Shown here piece after piece: positions 1-5,918 of a stretch of 6,113 nt of DNA. The notes under the pieces were generated by a model. It was not told the origin of the DNA. It did no database searches and saw nothing but the letters and a program-made list of their open reading frames with translations. Source of the stretch: Pseudomonadota bacterium (GTDB lineage: Bacteria; Pseudomonadota; Gammaproteobacteria; Burkholderiales; Burkholderiaceae_B). The stretch lies in the NCBI GenBank assembly GCA_023432075.1, contig JAEYVD010000212.1, positions 1 through 6,113 on the forward strand, written 5' to 3'. A program made the translations under genes and the position numbers. How positions within the stretch are numbered: the stretch's first letter is position 1; each line of letters begins with the position of its first letter.

Positions 1-1
1 G

Positions 2-1396
2 GTGCGCGGCGCGGACATGCTGGCGCTGCGCGAGGTCAACATTCCGGCCGGTGGCTTCATCAACGCGGTGGCGGCCGAGGGCCACACCGTGCAGACGGTG
101 ATCTGGGCGGGCGCCAGCCCCTCGGCCCACGTGACGCGCGATGCCTACGAGCGCATTGCCGGCGAGATCCTGGACGCGGTGCGGGCCGGCGGCTTTGACG
201 CCATCTACCTGGACCTGCACGGCGCCATGGTCACCGAGCACCTGGACGATGGCGAGGGCGAACTCCTGGCCCGCGTGCGCGAGATCGTGGGGCCTGGCGT
301 GCCGGTGGTCGCCAGCCTGGACCTGCACGCCAACGTCACTGCGCGGATGCTGCAAAGCGCTGACGGCCTGGTGGCGTTTCGCACCTATCCGCACGTGGAC
401 ATGGCCGATACCGGCGTGCTGGCCGCGCGGCTGCTGATGACCCGAATTGCGGCCGGGGACCGATGGACCCGCAGCGAGCGCCGCCTGCCCTTCCTGATTC
501 CCATCAACGGCATGTGCACGATGCTGCAACCCTCGCAGGGCGTATACGCGCTGCTGAGCGAACTGGAACAGACGCCGGGGGTTGCCTCCGTGTCTTTCGC
601 TCCAGGCTTTCCGGCGGCGGATTTCCCGGAATGCGGGCCGGTGGTGTGGGCCTACGGCACGGACGCCGCCGCGGTCGAAGCGGTCACCGAATCGCTGTAT
701 GCGCGCGTGCTGGAACTGGAACCCGAGTGGTCGCCTGATTTCCTGGAACCGGCCGAAGCCGTGCGCCGCGCGCAGGCCCTCGCCGCTGGCGCCACGCGGC
801 CCGTCGTCATTGCGGACACGCAGGACAACCCCGGCGCTGGCGGCGACGCCAACACCACCGGCATGCTGCGCGCGCTGGTGCAGGCCGACGCGCAGAACGC
901 GGCACTGGGCTTGCTGTACGACCCCGAGGCGGTACGTCAGGCAACCGAGGCGGGCGTCGGCGCCACGGTGGCGCTCAGTCTGGGCGGGCAATCCGGCGTC
1001 GCGGGCGACGCGGCGTTCGAGGGCGAATTCGTGGTCGAGGCGCTATCGGACGGCAAGCTGCGCTTTGACGGGCCCATGATGAACGGCATGGACGTGGACC
1101 TGGGCGCGACGGCCACGCTGCGGATTGGCGGCGTGCGGGTGGTGGTCAGCGCGGGCAAGGCGCAGATGCTGGACCGCAACCTCTTCCGCGTCGGCGGCGT
1201 GCAGCCCGAGCAGATGGCGATCCTGGTGGTGAAAAGCTCGGTGCATTTCCGGGCCGACTTCCAGCCGATTGCGCACGAGGTGCTGGTGGCCAAGGCGCCC
1301 GGCCCGATGCAGGCGGATCCCGCGGATCTGCCGTGGACGCGGCTTGAGCCCGGGATGCGGGTGCGGCCGCAGGGGCAGCCGTTCAGGGCGGCGTGA
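2..1396 (+). CDS. M81 family (MlrC-like) metallopeptidase, 5' partial
   Basis: A predicted cytosolic zinc peptidase of family M81, whose namesake MlrC cleaves linearised microcystin. Most relatives have no known substrate. The window holds 464 codons. The reading frame is open to the left edge, and the GTG at position 2 is almost certainly an internal valine: about 35 residues, including the usual HETNTF motif that supplies a zinc-ligand glutamate, should lie upstream. The remaining metal and active-site positions are present, numbered from the first visible codon: His73 in DLHGAM, Asp107 and His109 in SLDLHAN, and His131 in YPHVD. Their spacing matches MlrC His150/Asp184/His186/His208 as I recall it. 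The C-terminal domain has the family motifs DNPGAGGDANTT (276-287) and KSSVHFRADF (411-420). The gene ends at a TGA and is followed directly by a hairpin terminator. No other mlr gene is visible, so a role in microcystin breakdown is not implied. Confidence 0.88.
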   Translation: MRGADMLALREVNIPAGGFINAVAAEGHTVQTVIWAGASPSAHVTRDAYERIAGEILDAVRAGGFDAIYLDLHGAMVTEHLDDGEGELLARVREIVGPGVPVVASLDLHANVTARMLQSADGLVAFRTYPHVDMADTGVLAARLLMTRIAAGDRWTRSERRLPFLIPINGMCTMLQPSQGVYALLSELEQTPGVASVSFAPGFPAADFPECGPVVWAYGTDAAAVEAVTESLYARVLELEPEWSPDFLEPAEAVRRAQALAAGATRPVVIADTQDNPGAGGDANTTGMLRALVQADAQNAALGLLYDPEAVRQATEAGVGATVALSLGGQSGVAGDAAFEGEFVVEALSDGKLRFDGPMMNGMDVDLGATATLRIGGVRVVVSAGKAQMLDRNLFRVGGVQPEQMAILVVKSSVHFRADFQPIAHEVLVAKAPGPMQADPADLPWTRLEPGMRVRPQGQPFRAA

Positions 1397-1403
1397 AAAC
1401 GAC

Positions 1404-1429
1404 ATGGCCGGCGCGAAGGCGCCGGCCAT
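1404..1429. terminator. Perfect 11-bp hairpin between convergent genes
   Basis: The stem ATGGCCGGCGC pairs perfectly with GCGCCGGCCAT around a GAAG loop, beginning 8 bases after the M81 stop codon. It lies between convergent genes. On the minus strand the stem is followed by GTCGTTTTC, a short T-rich run, which suits termination of the riboflavin synthase transcript. On the plus strand the downstream bases are not T-rich, so stopping of the M81 transcript there is less certain. Confidence 0.7.
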
Positions 1430-1468
1430 TGCAGACAAGGCCGCCACGGCGGCCGCGCTTGGGCGGTA

Positions 1469-2173
1469 TTACTTCAGCTTGCCCTGCGGGCTGACGAAGT
1501 CTTCCAGCGTCAGTCCCTTTTCCTTCAGGATCGCTTCCAGAAGCGGTTGCAGCTTGCCCAGGCTTTCCTGCACGGTTTCGCGCACGGTGTCGACGATGAC
1601 CTGCGTGCTGCGTTCGATCTCGATGTTGACCGCATCGCCCACCTGCTTGTCCTCGAAGACCGTCGTGCGGCGCGTCTCGGGAATCAGCCAGACCTCGAAC
1701 CAGCCCTCGGCGCGGTTCACTTCCGACACGGTGAGGCTGGCGCCGTTGATGGCGATGTAGCCCTTGGCGAACACGTATTTGCGAAAGGCCTCGGGGATGC
1801 TGAAGCGCATCAGGCGATTGGTGTCCGACGATTTCACCATCAGCACCTGCGAGGTGAAGTCCACGTGGCCGGACAGCGGATGGCCGCCGATCTCGGCGCC
1901 GTCCTTGGCCGCGCGCTCCACATTCGCGCTGTCGCCCTCGGCATAGCTGCCCAGCGTGGTGATCGCCAGGCTTTGCAGCATGACATCGAACGTGGCCTGG
2001 TTCTCGGACAGGATTTCCGTGACGGTCAGGCAGACGCCGTCCGTCGAGACGCTGGCGCCGATGGCCAGGTCAGTGCAGAAACCAGGGGGAAAATCCAGCG
2101 TGAAGGTGCGCAGGCCTTCGCGATCCGCGATCTTTGCGATCTTCGCGGTGCCTTGAACAATACCGGTGAACAT
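1469..2173 (-). CDS. ribE: Riboflavin synthase alpha subunit, E. coli RibE/RibC type, stand-alone copy
   Basis: Riboflavin synthase dismutates two 6,7-dimethyl-8-ribityllumazine molecules into riboflavin and a pyrimidinedione, as a cytosolic trimer. The protein has 234 residues and begins with the family hallmark MFTGIVQGTA. It shows two lumazine-binding barrels: the first at about 1-97, the second at about 98-190, opening with GHPLSGHV and containing AINGASLTV (141-149) and LIPET (163-167). Ser41, Cys48 (GVCLTV), His98 and His103 match conserved positions. It resembles the gammaproteobacterial type (VNVERAAK, VNIEI, TQ-VVDTV) more than the usual betaproteobacterial rib-operon enzyme. Oddities: the usual ETL of the first barrel reads QSL (67-69), and a charged C-terminal extension takes it past the usual ~200-215 residues. 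No other rib gene and no FMN riboswitch is near. It lies 100 bases downstream of the aldehyde dehydrogenase on the same strand and may be co-transcribed. Family assignment is firm; whether it is the housekeeping enzyme or a specialised paralogue is open. Confidence 0.9.
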   Translation of the reverse strand: MFTGIVQGTAKIAKIADREGLRTFTLDFPPGFCTDLAIGASVSTDGVCLTVTEILSENQATFDVMLQSLAITTLGSYAEGDSANVERAAKDGAEIGGHPLSGHVDFTSQVLMVKSSDTNRLMRFSIPEAFRKYVFAKGYIAINGASLTVSEVNRAEGWFEVWLIPETRRTTVFEDKQVGDAVNIEIERSTQVIVDTVRETVQESLGKLQPLLEAILKEKGLTLEDFVSPQGKLK

Positions 2174-2178
2174 ACGGA

Positions 2179-2182
2179 TCCT
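2179..2182 (-). promoter_or_regulatory. Ribosome binding site of the riboflavin synthase gene
   Basis: AGGA on the minus strand lies 5 bases upstream of the ATG at 2173-2171. It supports this start, which also gives the canonical MFTGIV N-terminus. Confidence 0.65.
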
Positions 2183-2187
2183 GAATG

Positions 2188-2204
2188 CGGGGCGGCAGGC
2201 CCCG
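2188..2204. repeat. Short GC hairpin in the aldehyde dehydrogenase-riboflavin synthase gap
   Basis: CGGGGC pairs with GCCCCG around a 5-base loop, just upstream of the riboflavin synthase ribosome binding site. No T-run follows on either strand, so it is a weak candidate for a terminator or for a leader structure affecting translation. The rest of the 100-base gap contains an AT-richer patch (about 2212-2236) but no promoter I would defend. Confidence 0.3.
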
Positions 2205-2273
2205 GAAGCAAAACATCAACGTTAACCGATATTTTGCCCGGGTCCTGGGTCAGAGCCGCCGCCCCGCCCGCGA

Positions 2274-3707
2274 TCAGTGGCGGATCGCGATGGTCTTCAG
2301 GGACGTGAAGCCGTACAGCGCCTCAAAGCCCTTCTCGCGGCCGTAGCCCGACTGGCGCGAACCGCCGAACGGCAGCTCCACGCCGCCGCCCGCGCCGTAG
2401 TTGTTGACGAACACCTGGCCCGCGCGCAGCTTGCGCGCCAGGCGCATCTGGCGGCCGCCATCGCGCGTCCACACCCCGGCCACCAAGCCGTACAGCGTGC
2501 CGTTGGCGATTTCCAGCGCTTCTTCCTCGGTGTCGAAGACCATGGCAGCCAGCACTGGGCCGAAGACTTCTTCCTGCGCCAGGCGGCTGTCCGGCGGCAC
2601 GTCGCGGAACAGGACGGGCGGCTGGTAGAAGCCGGCCTCGGGCGTGCCGTCCTTCAGCTTGCCGCGCGCCGCGACCTTCATGCCTTGCGCTTCGGCTTCG
2701 GCCAGGAAGCCGCGCACGCGGTCCTGCTGGCGCGCGTTGATCAGCGGACCCACATCCAGGTCGGCCGCCGCCGGGCCGGTCACCGTGGCCGAGAACGCGT
2801 CGGACAGGCGCTTGAGCACGGTTTCGTACACGCCGCGCTGGATCAGCACGCGGCTGCCGGCCGAGCACGTCTGGCCGGCGTTCTGGATGATGGCGCCCAA
2901 CAGCACCGGCATCGCGGCGTCCAGGTCGGCGTCGTCAAACACGATCTGCGGCGACTTGCCGCCCAGCTCCAGCGTGACGGGCACGTGGTTTTCGGCGGCG
3001 GCATGGGCCACCATCTTGCCCGTCTGCGGCGAGCCCGTGAACGAAATGTGGTCGATGCCGGGATGCGCGGACAGCGCGGCTCCCGCCTCGTGGCCGTAGC
3101 CGGTGACGATGTTCAGCGCGCCAGCGGGCAGGCCCACTTCGGCGGCGATCTCGGCCAGCTTCAGGAGCGACAGGCAGGCGTCCTCGGCGGGCTTGACCAC
3201 GCAGGCATTGCCCGCGGCCAGCGCCGCGCCGACGCTGCGGCCGAAGATCTGCAAGGGGTAGTTCCACGGCACGATGTGACCGGTCACGCCGTGGGGCTCG
3301 CGCACGGTCAGCACCGTGAAGCCGGGCGTGTAGGGAATGGTCTCGCCGTGCAGCTTGTCGACCGCGCCGGCATAGAACTCGAAGTACCGCGCCACCGCGG
3401 CGGCGTCGGCGCGTGCCTGCTTGATGGGCTTGCCCGTGTCGGCCGATTCCAGCTGCGCCAGTTCCTCCTGGCGGTCCAGCAGCGCGAAGGCGATCTTCAT
3501 CAGCAGGCGGCTGCGCACGGCGGGCGCCATCTGGCCCCACTCGCCCTCGAAGGCCTGCCGGGCGGCCTTGACGGCACGGTCCACGTCCGCCTCGTTCGAG
3601 CGGGCCAGTTCCTCGAAAGGCTTGCCATCGGACGGGTTCAGGACGGGAATGGTTTCACCGGTGGCAGCGGCCACCCATTGGTTGGCGATAAAGTTCTTCT
3701 GAGTCAC
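2274..3707 (-). CDS. NAD-type aldehyde dehydrogenase (ALDH superfamily)
   Basis: A predicted soluble enzyme that oxidises an aldehyde to its carboxylic acid with NAD+. The 477 residues are full length for the superfamily. Visible landmarks are PWNYP with oxyanion-hole Asn149, KPAE with cofactor Lys172 and Glu175 (a glutamate here favours NAD+ over NADP+), FTGSPQTG (223-230), LELGG with the general base Glu247, GQTCSAGSR with catalytic Cys281, and EEVFGPV (379-385) with the NAD-ribose glutamate. The overall pattern resembles the betaine-aldehyde/DhaS-like branch, but the substrate cannot be read off. The start is GTG, chosen because the N-terminus (MTQKNFIANQW) aligns with the family start and no upstream in-frame ATG is seen. 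The Shine-Dalgarno match is poor. The gene diverges from the GntR regulator across 292 bases, so that regulator is its likely controller. The riboflavin synthase follows downstream. Confidence 0.93.
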   Translation of the reverse strand: MTQKNFIANQWVAAATGETIPVLNPSDGKPFEELARSNEADVDRAVKAARQAFEGEWGQMAPAVRSRLLMKIAFALLDRQEELAQLESADTGKPIKQARADAAAVARYFEFYAGAVDKLHGETIPYTPGFTVLTVREPHGVTGHIVPWNYPLQIFGRSVGAALAAGNACVVKPAEDACLSLLKLAEIAAEVGLPAGALNIVTGYGHEAGAALSAHPGIDHISFTGSPQTGKMVAHAAAENHVPVTLELGGKSPQIVFDDADLDAAMPVLLGAIIQNAGQTCSAGSRVLIQRGVYETVLKRLSDAFSATVTGPAAADLDVGPLINARQQDRVRGFLAEAEAQGMKVAARGKLKDGTPEAGFYQPPVLFRDVPPDSRLAQEEVFGPVLAAMVFDTEEEALEIANGTLYGLVAGVWTRDGGRQMRLARKLRAGQVFVNNYGAGGGVELPFGGSRQSGYGREKGFEALYGFTSLKTIAIRH

Positions 3708-3726
3708 GATGTGCGGAGTAAAGTAG

Positions 3727-3740
3727 CGGCCGAACGGCCG
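3727..3740. repeat. Small hairpin in the aldehyde dehydrogenase leader
   Basis: CGGCC pairs with GGCCG around a 4-base loop, about 20 bases upstream of the aldehyde dehydrogenase GTG start. Since that start has no good Shine-Dalgarno sequence, a leader fold close to it could affect initiation. It could equally be chance in GC-rich DNA. Confidence 0.25.
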
Positions 3741-3833
3741 GTTGGGGGAATCTGCGTGTCTCCAGGCGCTTGCCGGCAGAGAGCCAGCCGCGCCGCCAGC
3801 GCGTCATGCGCGCGGGCGTTGTGGTGTGATGGC

Positions 3834-3863
3834 AAGGTACGGGAGCCCTCTGTAACTTGTCAA
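3834..3863 (-). promoter_or_regulatory. Possible sigma-70 promoter for the aldehyde dehydrogenase
   Basis: On the minus strand a perfect -35 consensus TTGACA (3863-3858) is followed after 18 bases by TACCTT (3839-3834), a weak -10. This would give a leader of about 120 bases before the GTG start. The -35 lies inside one arm of the inverted repeat at 3858-3874, as expected for a repressible promoter. It is a prediction by eye only. Confidence 0.4.
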
Positions 3864-3929
3864 TTGGAATGACAGCTTTTATCCCAAGGTTCAGGATATT
3901 TTTCTGGATGATCGGGTTATCCCTAATCT
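3857..3929 (+). promoter_or_regulatory. Possible promoter(s) for the GntR-SDR operon
   Basis: Two weak sigma-70-like arrangements are visible on the plus strand: TTGTCA (3857-3862) with TATCCC (3880-3885) at 17-base spacing, and TTTCTG (3901-3906) with TAATCT (3924-3929) at 17-base spacing. The first overlaps the operator-like repeat, which would allow autoregulation; the second has the better -10. I cannot choose between them from sequence alone. Confidence 0.3.
3858..3874. promoter_or_regulatory. Candidate operator: TGTCA-N7-TGACA inverted repeat
   Basis: A perfect 5-bp inverted repeat with a 7-base AT-rich centre, in the divergent promoter region. GntR-family dimers bind short inverted repeats of this size, often near their own gene. 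The repeat overlaps the -35 candidates on both strands, so one bound regulator could control both the aldehyde dehydrogenase and its own operon. Binding by the adjacent regulator is inferred from position, not shown. Confidence 0.45.
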
Positions 3930-3932
3930 TTC

Positions 3933-3948
3933 AGGGGCTTAGCGCCCT
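3933..3948. repeat. Imperfect hairpin upstream of the GntR gene
   Basis: AGGGGC and GCGCCCT pair around TTA with one bulged base, about 50 bases before the GntR start. It may be a leader hairpin or part of a second operator. No T-run follows, so it is not a typical terminator. Confidence 0.25.
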
Positions 3949-3987
3949 GCGGGTAAGTCATGCCGCATGACAACCCGTCCCCACTTC

Positions 3988-3993
3988 AAGGAG
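3988..3993 (+). promoter_or_regulatory. Ribosome binding site that fixes the GntR start
   Basis: AAGGAG lies 6 bases upstream of the ATG at 4000. An upstream in-frame ATG at 3967 would add 11 residues but has no comparable Shine-Dalgarno sequence, so 4000 is the preferred start. Confidence 0.8.
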
Positions 3994-3999
3994 CGTCCG

Positions 4000-4803
4000 A
4001 TGAGCAACGTGCGTGACCCGCAGCTGGAATCGCTGCTGGCTGCGGCCACCCGCCCCCGTCCCGAACTGGACGTGCTGGCCGAGGTGGCGTCCGGCCTGGG
4101 CTATGTCCGCGCCGAGCGTTTTGCCGAACGCGTCTACGAAAGCCTGTTCTACGCGATCGCCACCGGCAAGATCGCGCCCGGCAACAAGCTGCCGACCGAA
4201 CTGGAACTGGCCGCCCTCTTCGAGGTGTCGCGGCCCGTCGTGCGCCAGGCGCTGGACCGCCTGCGTGAAGATCAGCTCGTGGACTCGATCCGCGGGTCCG
4301 GCACCTACGTGAAGTCCAAACCGGACCTGATGGGCGGCATGCCCGCCGTGGACCCGGCGCGCCGCGTCGGCCATATCCTCGAAGGGCTGGAACTGCGCAG
4401 GGTGATCGAGCCCGAATGCGCCCACCTTGCCGCGCTGCGCCGCACGCCCGAAGACCTGCAGGAAATGGACCGCATGCTGACCGGCTACGAAGAGGCTGAC
4501 GCGTCCGGCGCCATCGCCCACCATCACGACTACGGGTTTCATCGCGCGATTGCGTCCGCCACCGGCAACCAGCGCTTCGTGCAGGTGCTCAAGTCGTTGG
4601 AATACGACGTCAGCCACGCCGTGAACGTCATGCGCCATCTGGTCCACAGCGAACCGTGGAAGCGCACGCGCGCCGCCATCGACGAACATCGCCACATCTA
4701 TCAACTGATTCGCGATCAGGATGCCGAGGGCGCCCGCAACGTCATGCGCGCCCATATCGAAAAAGCCCGCAGCCGCATGCTCAACAGCGGCTCGGAACAC
4801 TGA
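4000..4803 (+). CDS. GntR-family transcriptional regulator, FadR/FCD subfamily
   Basis: A predicted DNA-binding metabolite sensor of 267 residues from the start fixed by its ribosome binding site. The winged helix-turn-helix spans about 38-105 and includes the GntR signature around KLPTELELAALFEVSRPVVRQAL (63-85) and the wing GSGTYV (99-104). The C-terminal helical FCD ligand domain spans about 120-260. The residues that bind a metal in FCD proteins are present: Asp177 and His181 (HHDYGFHRAI), His230 (EHRHI) and His252 (AHIEKAR), which suggests a metal-assisted carboxylate ligand. The 37 residues ahead of the DNA-binding domain are longer than is usual for FadR-like proteins. The gene is divergent from the aldehyde dehydrogenase and leads an operon with the SDR gene 17 bases downstream, so it likely regulates both. 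The effector is unknown. Confidence 0.93.
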   Translation: MSNVRDPQLESLLAAATRPRPELDVLAEVASGLGYVRAERFAERVYESLFYAIATGKIAPGNKLPTELELAALFEVSRPVVRQALDRLREDQLVDSIRGSGTYVKSKPDLMGGMPAVDPARRVGHILEGLELRRVIEPECAHLAALRRTPEDLQEMDRMLTGYEEADASGAIAHHHDYGFHRAIASATGNQRFVQVLKSLEYDVSHAVNVMRHLVHSEPWKRTRAAIDEHRHIYQLIRDQDAEGARNVMRAHIEKARSRMLNSGSEH

Positions 4804-4805
4804 GC

Positions 4806-4811
4806 AGGAAG
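4806..4811 (+). promoter_or_regulatory. Ribosome binding site of the SDR gene
   Basis: AGGAAG begins 2 bases after the GntR stop codon and lies 9 bases before the ATG at 4821. It supports that start over in-frame upstream codons, which overlap the GntR coding sequence. Confidence 0.75.
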
Positions 4812-4820
4812 CTTCTATTC

Positions 4821-5603
4821 ATGTCATCGCAACGCCCGCAACCGACCCTGGACCAGCAACTCGTCATCGTCACCGGCGCCAGCCGCGGCCTGGGCGCCGC
4901 CATTGCGCAGGCCTTTCTGCGTGAAGGCGCCAAGGTCGTCATCAACTACCTCAATAGCGCCGACCGCGCGCAGGCCCTTGCGGCCACCGCCCCGGACCGC
5001 GCCCTGTCCGTGCAGGCCGACGTGCGCGACCCCGCGGCCGTCGCCGCCATGGTCGCCCGCGCCAGCCAGCATTTCGGCCAGCCGGTCCACACCATCGTCA
5101 ACAACGCGCTGCCCGCCTTCCAATTCAACGGCGATGCCCGCCCCCACGCCGACACGCTGGACTGGGCGCAGATGAATGCCCAGCTCGAAGGCAGCGTGCG
5201 CGCCGCGCTGAACACCACCCAAGCCGCCCTGCCCGGCATGCGCGCCGCCGGCGGCGGACGCATCATCAACGTCGGCACCAACCTCGTCCAGAACCCCGTC
5301 GTGCCGTACCACGACTACACCGCCGCCAAGGCCGCGCTCCTGGCCTTCACCCGCACGCTCTCGCACGAGCTGGGCGCGGATGGCATCACCGTCAACATGG
5401 TGTCCGGCGGCCTGCTGCGCACCACCGACGCCTCCGCCGCCACCCCCGACGCCGTCTTCGACATGATCGCCGCCGGCACCCCGCTGCGCGAGGTCACCAC
5501 GCCGGAACAATTCGCCGACGCGGTCCTGTTCTTCGCCAGCCCGTGGTCGCGCGCGGTGACCGGGCAGAACCTGATTGTGGATGGCGGATTGGTCAAGGGC
5601 TGA
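4821..5603 (+). CDS. SDR-family oxidoreductase (FabG-like), atypical catalytic tetrad
   Basis: A predicted soluble NAD(P)-dependent short-chain dehydrogenase of 260 residues, the classical SDR length. It has the cofactor motif TGASRGLG (18-25), Asp67 at the adenine site, NNA (94-96), catalytic Tyr166 and Lys170 (YTAAK), and the C-terminal VDGG. The Arg22 position suits NADP(H). Two tetrad positions differ from the norm. The residue 13 before the tyrosine, normally serine, is Thr153 (motif GTNLVQNPVVPYHDY), with Asn154 next to it. The asparagine that usually precedes L-x-G in helix 4 aligns with Gln121 (QLEG). Such proteins are often labelled 3-oxoacyl-ACP reductase, but nothing here ties it to fatty acid synthesis. 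Co-transcription with the GntR gene, and a divergent aldehyde dehydrogenase, suggest consecutive oxidation of an alcohol or ketone substrate, which is unidentified. An N-terminal extension in the same frame reaches back into the GntR gene and is rejected because of the ribosome binding site. Confidence 0.92.
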   Translation: MSSQRPQPTLDQQLVIVTGASRGLGAAIAQAFLREGAKVVINYLNSADRAQALAATAPDRALSVQADVRDPAAVAAMVARASQHFGQPVHTIVNNALPAFQFNGDARPHADTLDWAQMNAQLEGSVRAALNTTQAALPGMRAAGGGRIINVGTNLVQNPVVPYHDYTAAKAALLAFTRTLSHELGADGITVNMVSGGLLRTTDASAATPDAVFDMIAAGTPLREVTTPEQFADAVLFFASPWSRAVTGQNLIVDGGLVKG

Positions 5604-5611
5604 CCGTCACC

Positions 5612-5630
5612 TCCGGGTTGCCCCCCCGGA
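5612..5630. repeat. Weak hairpin after the SDR gene
   Basis: TCCGGG pairs with CCCGGA around a 7-base loop, 9 bases after the SDR stop. No T-run follows, so it is at best a poor intrinsic terminator. It may protect the 3' end of the GntR-SDR transcript or simply reflect GC-rich composition. Confidence 0.3.
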
Positions 5631-5653
5631 TGGCGCCAACGCGTCGTGTGTTA

Positions 5654-5674
5654 CGGTGGACCGGCAATCCACCG
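5654..5674 (+). repeat. Leader hairpin directly upstream of the small gene
   Basis: CGGTGGA pairs with TCCACCG around a 7-base loop and ends 6 bases before the AGGAGG of the 73-residue gene. The position suggests a leader structure that may affect translation or mRNA stability. No sequence here resembles a known riboswitch. Confidence 0.4.
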
Positions 5675-5680
5675 CAACCC

Positions 5681-5686
5681 AGGAGG
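5681..5686 (+). promoter_or_regulatory. Strong ribosome binding site of the small gene
   Basis: A consensus AGGAGG lies 4 bases before the ATG at 5691. It rules against the in-frame ATG-less extension back to 5646 and is the main reason to believe the small gene is translated. Confidence 0.8.
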
Positions 5687-5690
5687 CAAG

Positions 5691-5912
5691 ATGAAGACAC
5701 AGATCAGTTATCGAAAGCTCGACGGCAGCGACGGCGTGGCTTTGGTGAACGGCGGGATCTCCGATAGCCAGCAGGCGAAGCAGGAACTGGCAAATTGGCT
5801 GGACCTGCCGGCGGCAGACGCGGCGGGTGGAAATCCGGACGATGTCGACGGCCGGCTGCGGCGCGGCGGCATCGAACCGGGCTCGGTCGAGTTCAATCAC
5901 ATCAGTGAGTAG
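5691..5912 (+). CDS. Small acidic protein of unknown function (73 residues)
   Basis: I do not recognise a family. The protein starts MKTQISYRKLDG and ends EFNHISE. It is hydrophilic, has no cysteine, no signal peptide and no membrane segment, and has about 12 acidic against 7 basic residues. The first ~20 residues could form a short beta hairpin (alternating polar and hydrophobic residues), 40-54 (about QQAKQELANWLDL) a helix, and the middle is a glycine/aspartate-rich linker. Evidence that it is real: a perfect Shine-Dalgarno sequence, a compact unit with a leader hairpin 6 bases before it, and a strong terminator only 6 bases after its stop. It may be read from its own promoter or by run-on from the SDR gene 87 bases upstream. 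Overlapping frames in both directions look like composition artefacts. Confidence 0.72.
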   Translation: MKTQISYRKLDGSDGVALVNGGISDSQQAKQELANWLDLPAADAAGGNPDDVDGRLRRGGIEPGSVEFNHISE

Positions 5913-5918
5913 CAAAAG

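Larger units (their letters stand above)
3708..3999. promoter_or_regulatory. Divergent regulatory region between aldehyde dehydrogenase and GntR regulator
   Basis: A 292-base gene-free stretch. Its left half (about 3708-3850) is GC-rich and would be the aldehyde dehydrogenase leader. Its right half (about 3850-3960) is clearly AT-richer and carries the promoter-like and operator-like sequences listed separately. Long frames run through it on the complementary side of the aldehyde dehydrogenase, but they are composition-driven and look nothing like protein. Confidence 0.7.

Noticed and set aside
2174..2273. FMN (RFN) riboswitch upstream of the riboflavin synthase
   Set aside because: The 100-base gap is too short for the element and contains none of its conserved segments.
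1547..2308. A 253-codon plus-strand frame opposite the riboflavin synthase
   Set aside because: No family resemblance and no ribosome binding site. The minus-strand riboflavin synthase is unmistakable.
2277..3872. A 531-codon open frame on the plus strand, antisense to the aldehyde dehydrogenase
   Set aside because: It is rich in Arg, Ala, His and Gly with no recognisable motif, and is a side effect of GC-rich third positions. The opposite strand encodes a complete ALDH.
3958..4800. A 280-codon minus-strand frame opposite the GntR gene
   Set aside because: It mirrors the GntR gene with composition-driven sequence. The plus-strand protein has intact DNA-binding and FCD motifs and a strong ribosome binding site.
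5612..5630. Intrinsic terminator directly after the SDR gene
   Set aside because: The 6-bp hairpin is followed by TGGCGCC rather than a T-run, so it is kept only as a weak hairpin.
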